A stretch of 64,000 bases of DNA, taken from positions 3,657,799-3,721,798 of the forward strand of contig NZ_CP139969.1 in the NCBI RefSeq assembly GCF_034424645.1, given 5' to 3'. Both the position numbers and the translations under genes were made by a program. This document shows positions 44,900 through 52,690 of the stretch, in pieces; within the stretch, counting starts at the first letter, position 1; each line of letters begins with the position of its first letter. The notes beneath the pieces are model-generated. The model made no database searches and was not told the origin of the DNA. It saw only the letters and a program-made list of their open reading frames with translations. Source of the DNA: Bordetella avium. Lineage in GTDB: Bacteria; Pseudomonadota; Gammaproteobacteria; Burkholderiales; Burkholderiaceae_B.

Positions 44900-46066
44900 A
44901 TGATCCGCTCCAAGCTGCCCGATGTCGGGACCACTATTTTCACCGTGATGAGCCGTCTGGCGATCGATCATCAAGCCATCAACCTTGGCCAGGGCTTTCC
45001 AGACTTTGATCCCGATCCACGCCTGCGGGAACTGGTCGCCGAAGCCATGGCTGCCGGACATAACCAATATCCGTATATGCCGGGCGTAGCCCCGCTACGC
45101 GCCGCGATCGCGGACAAGGTAGCCGCGCTGTATGGTCATCGTTATGACCCGGAAACCGAAATCACAGTCACCAGCGGCGCAACCGAAGCCTTGATGGCAA
45201 CCGTGCTGGCCGCCGTTAATAGCGGCGATGAAGTCGTCGTGATCGAGCCATGTTATGACTCTTATCTGCCGGCCATCCGCCTGGCAGGTGGCACGGCGGT
45301 CCCTGTGCCAATGCGCGCGCCGACGCGGGATGATCCGCACTATCGGGTGGATTGGCAGCGCGTACGCGATGCCATCACGCCGCGCTCGCGTCTATTGATG
45401 TTGAATTTCCCGCACAATCCCACCGGCGCCATCCTTGATGACAGTGATCTGGATGCGTTGGAAGCCATCGTGCGTGATACAGGCATTCTGCTGCTAGCCG
45501 ATGAAGTCTATGAACACATCGTATTCGACGGCAAACCGCACGCCAGCATATCGCGCCGTCCGCTGCTGGCCGAACATGCATTTGTGATCTCGTCGTTCGG
45601 CAAGACATATCACGCAACCGGCTGGAAAATTGGCTATTGCTGCGCCCCTCGACAACTCAGTGCCGAGCTGCGCAAGGTGCATCAGTTCATGGTGTTCACG
45701 GTGTCTTCACCGATGCAATTCGCTCTGGCGGCCTATATGGCAGATCCCAAGCCTTATCTTGACCTGCCGGCCTTTTATCAAAGCAAGCGTGACCATCTGG
45801 CGCAAGGTTTGGCGCAAACCCGCTTCCGCCCGCTGCCTAGCCCCGGCACCTTCTTTCTGCTGGCTGATTACAGCGATATCTCGCATCAGCCCGAAGCCGA
45901 GTTCGCCCGCAATCTGACCATCGATCATGGTGTGACGGTGATCCCAGTATCAGCGTTCTACCATGACCCCAACGCAGCCGAGTCAAACCACCGTATTGTG
46001 CGTTTCTGCTTCGCTAAAAAAGATGCAACACTCGATGCCGCCATTGAACGCCTGGCCAAGGTCTAG
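44900..46066 (+). CDS. Methionine-type PLP-dependent aminotransferase (YbdL-like)
   Basis: A 388-residue class I/II aminotransferase from ATG 44900. MIRSKLPDVGTTIFTVMS, NLGQGFPDFDPDP, the PLP phosphate region TSGATEALMA (about 91-100), NFPHNPTGAI (Asn contact), ADEVYEHIVFD (Asp to pyridine N) and SSFGKTYH with the Schiff-base Lys235 are all visible. The pattern is closest to E. coli YbdL, a methionine aminotransferase that acts in salvage. It stands alone, between csp and the long gene-free stretch. Confidence 0.9.
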   Translation: MIRSKLPDVGTTIFTVMSRLAIDHQAINLGQGFPDFDPDPRLRELVAEAMAAGHNQYPYMPGVAPLRAAIADKVAALYGHRYDPETEITVTSGATEALMATVLAAVNSGDEVVVIEPCYDSYLPAIRLAGGTAVPVPMRAPTRDDPHYRVDWQRVRDAITPRSRLLMLNFPHNPTGAILDDSDLDALEAIVRDTGILLLADEVYEHIVFDGKPHASISRRPLLAEHAFVISSFGKTYHATGWKIGYCCAPRQLSAELRKVHQFMVFTVSSPMQFALAAYMADPKPYLDLPAFYQSKRDHLAQGLAQTRFRPLPSPGTFFLLADYSDISHQPEAEFARNLTIDHGVTVIPVSAFYHDPNAAESNHRIVRFCFAKKDATLDAAIERLAKV

Positions 46067-46085
46067 TACATAGTTTAGGTTTAAA

Positions 46086-46168
46086 CAGTGTGTATCTATG
46101 GATATGCACTGTTCGCTGATCTCTCATGTCGAACCGGACTTCGAACTGAACGATAGGCCGACATGAGA
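46086..46168 (+). terminator. Two dyads after the aminotransferase gene
   Basis: An imperfect 26-base palindrome runs 46086-46111 (CAGTG...CACTG, 9 of 11 pairs). A 10-bp stem pairs TCTCATGTCG (46122-46131) with CGACATGAGA (46159-46168). Neither is followed by T-tracts. They may act as a weak terminator or as protein-binding dyads. Confidence 0.4.
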
Positions 46169-46777
46169 CAGCGCGCTGTGGCGAGCCTGCATCAAAAACG
46201 GCACATTAAACGGGTCTTGCATTGCATCAAGAAAAGACGGGATACATCGCAAGCTGCGATATTTTTCTGGCTTTTTTTCCATCAGCATTCATCGCGCAGA
46301 ATTCCTATTTATCTGCTCGAGAATTGCCAAAAACCCTGCCCTCATACGGTTGCTTTGATGGCATCGTGCGGCTGCATTGCATACCCTGTGGATACAGGAC
46401 GTTTTATCGGTCATGAATAGCCGAAAGGCGGTAAAAAAACACTCGCTCTTGCCTTCGATCAGGAAACCTGCGGGCAATAGATCGCTATATCAAGATGACC
46501 CGCCTGTTCAGGCCAGATCCCCTTGCTTTACATCAATGCGCAGCCCGACATCAAGGCCAACATCTGCCGTGACTCGCTCGCTACAACAGAACACCTCAGC
46601 CTTCATGGGGCTTTACGTAGCGTCATCCAAAACATCTTTCGTGAAACGGACCTGACAGCGCACAAGTCACGCCGCCTTCCTGGTTATACGCGAGAGTCAC
46701 GACAGATAGCTCATGCCAGTGGCGCAACAGCCTCCTTCTCCGCGCCATGCGGTGAACGTCGCCATATCACTGCTTGG

Positions 46778-46807
46778 TGAAAATAGTTGTTTAAGCAACT
46801 ATTTTCA
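46778..46807. promoter_or_regulatory. Perfect 12-bp inverted repeat, AATAGTTG type
   Basis: TGAAAATAGTTG at 46778-46789 and CAACTATTTTCA at 46796-46807 flank a 6-base centre. The same half-site with the same spacing recurs at 54891-54918. A dimeric regulator, perhaps MarR-like, would fit; no protein is assigned. Confidence 0.55.
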
Positions 46808-47176
46808 AAAGACGCAAAAAAGAATGCAAAACCGGCTTGGTGATTGTCAGTCCGCAAAGTCGCTGCCCAATGACGACGGAAACCTGCTTATGGCTCCGGG
46901 AAAGCGATCAGGCAAAGACAAGTTCGACGTTGGGTACAAATCATCGGGAAACGCAAAAATGTCAGCGGCAGGCAGATTCCGCCGTTTTTCCCCTGCAGGA
47001 AGTCTTCCCCTTCATTCAGCGGCGTGACAGGCTTTGCCTAGCAAGAGCGGTGAATTCACGTGGGATATCCATCGTCTTCAAACACATCGCCTTGCCTCGG
47101 CCTGATCTTCGAGGCATGCAGAACACAGCAACTTTCGACAAGAGATGTAAAACCGCAGGGGGAAATCGCACAGACC

Positions 47177-47238
47177 GCTCCACCCTGGGCTTAAAACGCC
47201 CGCTACGGCGTTTGAATGGACAGGTTAAGGGGTGGAGC
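47177..47238 (+). other. Nested inverted repeats, candidate structured RNA
   Basis: GCTCCACCC (47177-47185) pairs with GGGTGGAGC (47230-47238), and inside it AAACGCC (47194-47200) pairs with GGCGTTT (47207-47213). Both stems are perfect. The 62-base fold resembles a small structured RNA or cruciform-forming DNA. It lacks tRNA T-arm features. Confidence 0.4.
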
Positions 47239-47419
47239 ACTCATCAGGTCAAAAATGCGCTGGAAGGGCTGAAATGCCTTTTCCATCCCATAGCAAGAGT
47301 CATGCCCATTCGCTTTTGGGCGGGTTCTCGGCGATCTCTATGCCCTGAAAACCCTCAAAACACGCGATACGGCTCTCAAAACCCTGATGTGCCCCTTCGG
47401 GCAGGCTATCTTCCTTTCA

Positions 47420-47433
47420 GGCCGCTAGCGGCC
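47420..47433. repeat. 14-base perfect palindrome
   Basis: GGCCGCTAGCGGCC, followed by GTTTAAAGG. A related arrangement (CGCTACGGCGTTTGAATGG) occurs near 47201, which suggests degenerate copies of one element. Confidence 0.45.
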
Positions 47434-48117
47434 GTTTAAAGGCTTCCAGGCGGGTTTCCCGCGTGGCGATAGCCTGGATAGATGCGGTTCACGTCGAGCC
47501 CGACCTTGGCGTAGCGACCGCAGAGAGGTCCAAACCGCTATCCGGGAAGAGAGTCTATCCCGGGTCTTGGCGCGCAAGTCCTTGATTGGGATCGGCTCTG
47601 TCGTCAACCAGGGTGTCTCAACACGTTTTAAACGCCTTCTGCGGCGCTAACAGCCGGGCGGTCACCAGGGGAGCGGGTACACAGCGCAAATGGCTACAAA
47701 GGCCAATACAAGCGTTTCTGCCGGGGTGTTCAGGTTTGGAGATCCGGGGGACGTCTGCTCGGATGTACGGTGTTTTCCCGACTCATCGCAGCAGGCCCCT
47801 GTTTGCTCGCCTCCTTGCCCATCGTTGCCTGTAGCGGGCAGAGAAAAACCCGGCCGGCAATGAACACTACGCTGCTACCCCGGTTTACCCGGTTCGGGTA
47901 GCTCGTTCTCGGTAATAGCCTAAGTAGACCGAGTCGTCATTGGCCATTTTCGGAAAAAATTCGACCGATACGGCCCACTACGGGTAATCCACCGCCAACA
48001 GTGGATAAGTCGTGGTTCGCAAAATTTCCCGATTCGCTACGCATGCTAGCCATCGCAGTATCCGCCTATTTCTGCCCTCAGCACCACGTTTTAGATCTTG
48101 GTCTGAGTTCGCATCGC

Positions 48118-48139
48118 CGCGCGAAGCGCGCATTTTTTT
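48118..48139 (+). terminator. Terminator-like hairpin with T-tract in gene-free region
   Basis: CGCGC (48118-48122) pairs with GCGCG (48126-48130) around GAA, then CA and seven T follow on the plus strand. No protein gene ends nearby, so it may close an unannotated small RNA. Confidence 0.5.
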
Positions 48140-48741
48140 CTTACTACGAGTTTTCAACAGGCGTTTTCGCGAGAGTGCGCTGATCACGCCAGTTCGGGTT
48201 CTTTCTGTGGTTGTGTTCGAGAAGAAGCTAGTCAGCTGACAAGCTGTTTTTCAAGCCGTGCGGGACGCACGGCGGCGTTTCCTGGGGATAAGTGCTAGGC
48301 AGCTTCAGCCCCTCGAAATTGCGCTTCGGAACATCAAAAAAGTTAAGCAGGAAAGCCGTGGACAGTGACGTCCGCGGTTTTTTGGCATGGAGATGTCATA
48401 TCCCCCAAGGGAATGACTCCGAAAAAAAAGTTCGTAAAGGTCTTGAGCGGGCGAATTTTTTTCTGATCCGCACAAAGCCTGAAGTTTTCCTCTCGCCTGT
48501 CGATGCGATGCAAGGGTTTGAATTCATCGACCGTCAAGAACGGTCAACAGTCAGACATGGCGACCGCTGCCTGCTTGAGCGTTCGGATATTTGGCCGCAG
48601 GGCGCCCTGGTTTTGCCTGACTTCATTTTCTTCAAAAGGACTACGTATCGCAGGAACCCCGCGGGGGATGGTGGCGCTGAGAAAAGACGCTTTGGCTTTT
48701 CCTTTTTTTTCTTTATAAAAAGACTAATGATTAATAAGGCC

Positions 48742-48750
48742 TGTGGATAA
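48742..48750 (-). promoter_or_regulatory. DnaA box A
   Basis: TGTGGATAA, the exact reverse complement of the TTATCCACA consensus. It is flanked by a GGCC tetramer and then an AT-rich run at 48690-48735. Confidence 0.75.
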
Positions 48751-48835
48751 CTACCTTAACCTTGAAAACCCTATTTTTTTCAAATACTTAAAGCACTTTT
48801 TGGCTGTGTAAGAACTCTGTTTGGCAAGAAAGCCC

Positions 48836-48885
48836 AAGTTGAACAAGTTTTTGGGGTAAGGCGAAAACACCTGCTTGTTCAACTT
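48836..48885. repeat. 12-bp perfect inverted repeat between two DnaA boxes
   Basis: AAGTTGAACAAG (48836-48847) and CTTGTTCAACTT (48874-48885) enclose a 26-base loop. It lies between the DnaA boxes at 48742 and 48923. Function is unknown. Confidence 0.6.
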
Positions 48886-48922
48886 TGGTTCACAGAATGT
48901 GCACAACAACGCGCCTTAGGAG

Positions 48923-48931
48923 TTATCCACA
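48923..48931 (+). promoter_or_regulatory. DnaA box B
   Basis: TTATCCACA, an exact match to the consensus, in opposite orientation to the box at 48742. Confidence 0.75.
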
Positions 48932-48949
48932 GCCCCTGAGCGTCCTTCC

Positions 48950-48967
48950 ACCCCGAATTCGGGGTGT
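48950..48967. repeat. 18-base perfect palindrome
   Basis: CACCCCGAATTCGGGGTG, 19 bases from DnaA box B. It could form a hairpin in either strand or bind a dimeric protein. Confidence 0.5.
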
Positions 48968-49219
48968 TTCAGCCCTGAAAACGCCGCCATGTAGAGGATG
49001 AAAATTCGGTATTTCAGGCGGCAAAATCCGGCCATCAGGGCGCTTTCTCCCGCCGAGGGGCGGCCGCGTGCGCCTGACAAAAGAAGGTGCTTGCTGACGG
49101 TCAGCTGCGCAAAATTTGATGTGGAAAAGAAAGCGCGCCGAACTTTCTTCTGCAGCGCTAGTGGCAAAAAAAGCTGCTGCGCGTTCTGAAAACCCTGACC
49201 TGCGCCAGCGATTCAGGCC

Positions 49220-49246
49220 AAAAAAAAACGCCCTTGCGGGCGGTTT
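49220..49246 (-). terminator. Intrinsic terminator after maeB
   Basis: The stem CGCCC/GGGCG (49229-49233 and 49238-49242) with a TTGC loop is followed on the minus strand by nine T (complement of 49220-49228). It lies 20 bases past the maeB stop. Confidence 0.85.
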
Positions 49247-49264
49247 GAGGAAGGCGTTGAAGGC

Positions 49265-51559
49265 TTAGTCGCGTCGATTGGCTTCGATGACCGTCAGCGC
49301 TGTCATGTTGATGATGCGGCGTACGGTCGAGCTGGACGTCAGGATATTGACGGGAGCGTTGGCGCCCAGCAGGAAAGGACCGACGGCCACATTACCGCCT
49401 GCGGCCGTCTTGAGCAGGTTGTAGGCGATATTGCCAGAGTCCACGTTGGGGCAGACCAGCAGATTGGCAGAGCCGCGCAACGTTGATGAGGGCAGTATGC
49501 GCAGGCGCAGGGCCTCATCCAGCGCGCAATCTCCGTGCATTTCTCCGTCGATCTCTAATTCGGGTGCTTGTTCGCGGATCAGTTCCAGCGCAGCGCGCAT
49601 TTTGCCGCCGGAGGTGGAACTGCCCGAACCGAAATTAGAGCGCGACAGCAACGCCACTTTCGGCGCCAGATTCAGGCGCTTCATTTCTTCGGCGGCTGCC
49701 AGCGTGAACTCGGAGATCTGTTGCGCCGTGGGGTCTTCGTTGACGTGGGTGTCTACCAATGCGACGGTACGTTGATCCAACAAAAGGATGTTCATTGCGG
49801 CGTAGGTGTTGGCGCCGGGTTTTTTGCCCAGCACTTCATCCACGAATCGCAAATGGTCGTGATAGGCCCCTACTGCGCCGCAAATCATGCCATCCGCATC
49901 GCCCAGGCGCACCATCATGGCGCCGATCAGCGTCATGCGGCGGCGCATCTCCACACGCGCCATTTCCTTGGTGATGCCACGACGGTTCATCAGCTCCCAG
50001 TAGGTCGTCCAGTATTGATGGAAGCGTTCGTCGTATTCCGGATTAGTGACCTCGACGTCCTGACCCAGGCGCAGGCGCAGGCCGAATTTCTCGATGCGGG
50101 AAAGCAGCACGGCCGGACGGCCGACCAGAATCGGTTTGGCGAGTTTTTCGTCCACGATGACTTGCACGGCACGCAGCACGCGTTCATCTTCGCCTTCCGT
50201 GAACACGATGCGCGCGCGGCCCTGGTCACGCACGACCTGTTTGGCGATGGCGAACAGGGGTTTCATGAAAGCGCCGGAGTGGTAGACGAATTGCTGCAAC
50301 TGCTCGACGTAGGCGTCCAGATCGGCAATCGGGCGGGTGGCCACGCCTTCGGCCATCGCCGCGCGGGCCACGGCCGGCGCGATGCGCACGATCAGGCGCG
50401 GATCAAAGGGCTTGGGAATCAGGTAATTCGGACCGAAAGACAGATCGTAACTGCCATAGGCGGCTGCCACGACTTCATTGGCCTCTTCTTCAGCGAGGCC
50501 AGCGATGGCGTAAACCGCGGCTTTTTCCATCTCACGCGTGATCGTGGTGGCGCCGACGTCCAGCGCGCCGCGGAAGATGTAGGGGAAACACAGGACGTTG
50601 TTGACCTGGTTGGGATAGTCCGAACGGCCCGTGGCCATGACGATATCGTCACGCACGCTATTTGCGACTTCGGGCAGGATTTCCGGCGTGGGATTGGCCA
50701 GGGCCAGAATCAGGGGGCGCGGCGCCATCGCGGCGACCATTTCGGGTTTGAGCACGCCGCCGGCCGACAGGCCCAGGAACACATCCGCGTCAGCGATGAC
50801 ATCAGCCAGCTTGCGGGCGTCGGTTTTTTGCGCAAAACGGGCCTTGTCCGGGTCCATCAGCGCGACACGGCCTTCGTAAACCACACCCTCGATATCGGTC
50901 ACCCAGATGTTTTCCAGCGGCAGGCCCAGGTCCACCATCAGGTCCAGGCAGGCCAGCGCGGCCGCGCCGGCGCCCGAGGTCACGACCTTGACCTGCTTGA
51001 TGTCCTTGCCCACGACCTTCAGGCCGTTGATGAAGGCGGCGCTGACGGTAATGGCGGTGCCATGCTGATCGTCATGGAAGACGGGAATCTTCATGCGCTC
51101 GCGCAGCTTGCGCTCGACCGTGAAGCACTCGGGCGCCTTGATGTCTTCGAGGTTGATGCCGCCGAAGGTGGGCTCCAGGCCGGCGATGATCTCGACCAGC
51201 TTGTCAGGGTCGGTCTCGTTGATTTCGATATCGAACACGTCCAGGCCGGCGAACTTCTTGAACAGCACGGCCTTGCCCTCCATCACGGGCTTGGAGGCCA
51301 ACGCGCCGATATTGCCCAGACCCAGCACAGCCGTGCCGTTGGAGATCACACCCACCAGATTGCCGCGTCCGGTATAGCGAAAGGCGTTGGCGGGATCGTC
51401 GACGATTTCTTCACAGGCCGCCGCCACGCCGGGCGAATAGGCCAGCGCCAGATCGCGTTGCGTCACCAGGGGTTTGGATGCCGTGACGGCGATTTTTCCG
51501 GGGGTCGGAAACTCGTGGTAGTCCAGTGCTGCCTGACGGTCATTGGGATTCTGGGGCAT
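49265..51559 (-). CDS. maeB: NADP-dependent malic enzyme with phosphotransacetylase-like domain
   Basis: A 764-residue fusion. The N-terminal malic enzyme part (about 1-430) shows [50 protein letters not shown] and the NADP fold [15 protein letters not shown]. The C-terminal part (about 430-764) resembles phosphate acetyltransferase ([51 protein letters not shown]); in MaeB it acts as an acetyl-CoA-sensitive regulatory domain. The enzyme converts malate to pyruvate with NADPH production. It is divergent from a LysR-type gene 161 bases away. Confidence 0.95.
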   Translation of the reverse strand: MPQNPNDRQAALDYHEFPTPGKIAVTASKPLVTQRDLALAYSPGVAAACEEIVDDPANAFRYTGRGNLVGVISNGTAVLGLGNIGALASKPVMEGKAVLFKKFAGLDVFDIEINETDPDKLVEIIAGLEPTFGGINLEDIKAPECFTVERKLRERMKIPVFHDDQHGTAITVSAAFINGLKVVGKDIKQVKVVTSGAGAAALACLDLMVDLGLPLENIWVTDIEGVVYEGRVALMDPDKARFAQKTDARKLADVIADADVFLGLSAGGVLKPEMVAAMAPRPLILALANPTPEILPEVANSVRDDIVMATGRSDYPNQVNNVLCFPYIFRGALDVGATTITREMEKAAVYAIAGLAEEEANEVVAAAYGSYDLSFGPNYLIPKPFDPRLIVRIAPAVARAAMAEGVATRPIADLDAYVEQLQQFVYHSGAFMKPLFAIAKQVVRDQGRARIVFTEGEDERVLRAVQVIVDEKLAKPILVGRPAVLLSRIEKFGLRLRLGQDVEVTNPEYDERFHQYWTTYWELMNRRGITKEMARVEMRRRMTLIGAMMVRLGDADGMICGAVGAYHDHLRFVDEVLGKKPGANTYAAMNILLLDQRTVALVDTHVNEDPTAQQISEFTLAAAEEMKRLNLAPKVALLSRSNFGSGSSTSGGKMRAALELIREQAPELEIDGEMHGDCALDEALRLRILPSSTLRGSANLLVCPNVDSGNIAYNLLKTAAGGNVAVGPFLLGANAPVNILTSSSTVRRIINMTALTVIEANRRD

Positions 51560-51660
51560 GGCTTGTCTCGCTTACTTGAAGTGTGCTGCAGCGGGTGCTC
51601 AGCATGTGATCAAGTCTAGCGATCATCCATAAGGCAGAAATTTGAGATTTTTATATATAC

Positions 51661-51676
51661 ATAAGATAAGTCTTAT
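51661..51676. promoter_or_regulatory. Dyad in the maeB/LysR divergent promoter region
   Basis: ATAAGA and TCTTAT flank a TAAG centre, a perfect 6-bp dyad in an AT-rich segment midway between the divergent genes. LysR-type regulators often bind such sites beside their own gene. Confidence 0.45.
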
Positions 51677-51720
51677 TATTAGGACATGGCATTCCATTAT
51701 CTGAAAAAGGCTGTGCTGTG

Positions 51721-52677
51721 ATGAACCGTGCGGCCGATATCCTGCACCGTCTGGCGACCCGTTTGAAGATGCGGCATCTGCGTTTATTGCTGATGATCCG
51801 CCAGCACGGATCGCTTACGCGGGTCGCGCAACATATGGCGACGAGTCAACCCGCCGTCACCAGCGCACTGGCCGAAATCGAAGCCATGTTCGGCGCCCCG
51901 CTGTTCACCCGCTCGATACGCGGCATGGTGCCGACCCCGCTGGGTGAGATTGCGCTTGCGCGCGCACAGGCCATGTTGCAGGACCTTGATCATCTTGCCC
52001 GCGATATGGAGGCGGCTGCCAACGGTCATGCGGGGCATATCAAGGTGGGCGTGATTCCCTTTGTGTCGGGCCAGTTGATCTCGGCCGCCATTGCACGGAC
52101 CTTGCCAGGCGGGCGGCGGGTCACTGTCACGGTGCATGAAGGCACCAGCGATCATCTTCTTGGACAATTGCAGGAACATGCGCTGGATGCGGTGATTGCA
52201 CGGGCGGCTGCGCCGGCGATGCGCGACAAACTGCAATTCGAGGTGTTGTACCGCCAGCGTCCGCGCTTGATTGCCAGTCGGCGCCTGGCGGCCCGGTTGA
52301 CGCAAAGCAAGCTAGGTTGGAATGATCTGTCTGATCTGGACTGGATACTTGGTACGGCCCACACCCCTATGCGCGAACAGGTGGCCGCCTTGTTTCTCAG
52401 CGTGGGATTGCCGCCTCCTATGCCTGTGGTCGAAACCAACTCATCCAAACTGATTGGTGAAATGGTGGCCGCCAGCGAGCGTGCCGTGTCGGCGCTGCCG
52501 GCCGATATTGCGGATGAGCTGGTGCGTATTGCCGGTGTCGCCGTCGTGCCTTTTACTTTTGAATGGAAGTTGCCGCCCATTGCCTTGTTTACGCGCAGCG
52601 ATGCCCAGGCGCGGGAAGTCGATGGCTTATTCGCGCAGGCGCTGCGTGACGTCTGCGCGCAAATGCACGGAAGATAG
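51721..52677 (+). CDS. LysR-family transcriptional regulator
   Basis: A 318-residue regulator from ATG 51721 (a GTG directly before it is possible). The N-terminal winged helix (about 17-75) contains HLRLLLMIRQHGSLTRVAQH and SQPAVTSALAEIEAMFGAPL. A two-lobed periplasmic-binding-like effector domain follows (about 105-315). It resembles GbpR/CbbR-type LysR proteins with an extended N-terminus. The ligand is unknown. Divergent placement beside maeB suggests control of malate/pyruvate flow, but this is inference. Confidence 0.88.
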   Translation: MNRAADILHRLATRLKMRHLRLLLMIRQHGSLTRVAQHMATSQPAVTSALAEIEAMFGAPLFTRSIRGMVPTPLGEIALARAQAMLQDLDHLARDMEAAANGHAGHIKVGVIPFVSGQLISAAIARTLPGGRRVTVTVHEGTSDHLLGQLQEHALDAVIARAAAPAMRDKLQFEVLYRQRPRLIASRRLAARLTQSKLGWNDLSDLDWILGTAHTPMREQVAALFLSVGLPPPMPVVETNSSKLIGEMVAASERAVSALPADIADELVRIAGVAVVPFTFEWKLPPIALFTRSDAQAREVDGLFAQALRDVCAQMHGR

Positions 52678-52690
52678 TCCCACTGCCGTA

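Larger units (their letters stand above)
46067..49219. other. 3.2-kb gene-free, dyad-rich region; candidate replication origin
   Basis: No frame here shows a protein family, steady codon use or a good ribosome-binding site, although several reach 80-200 codons. The stretch is full of palindromes and hairpins, has two exact DnaA boxes (48742-48750 and 48923-48931) plus near matches (46387, 48000), and an AT-rich block at 48690-48800. Sample counts on the plus strand go from C-rich (45841-45900: 22 C, 13 G, although in a plus-strand gene) to G-rich (49081-49140: 20 G, 11 C). Origin function is inference. Confidence 0.6.

Noticed and set aside
47177..47238. tRNA-like fold
   Set aside because: There is no T-loop TTCRA motif, no anticodon arm and no CCA-proximal acceptor pairing of tRNA type.
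46837..47439. 200-codon plus-strand frame in the gene-free region
   Set aside because: It crosses the nested stems at 47177-47238, has no recognisable domain and no good start signal, and low hydrophobic order.
48292..48750. 152-codon plus-strand frame in the gene-free region
   Set aside because: No family resemblance, no ribosome-binding site, many aromatic runs from T-rich sequence, and it crosses a DnaA box and AT-rich block.
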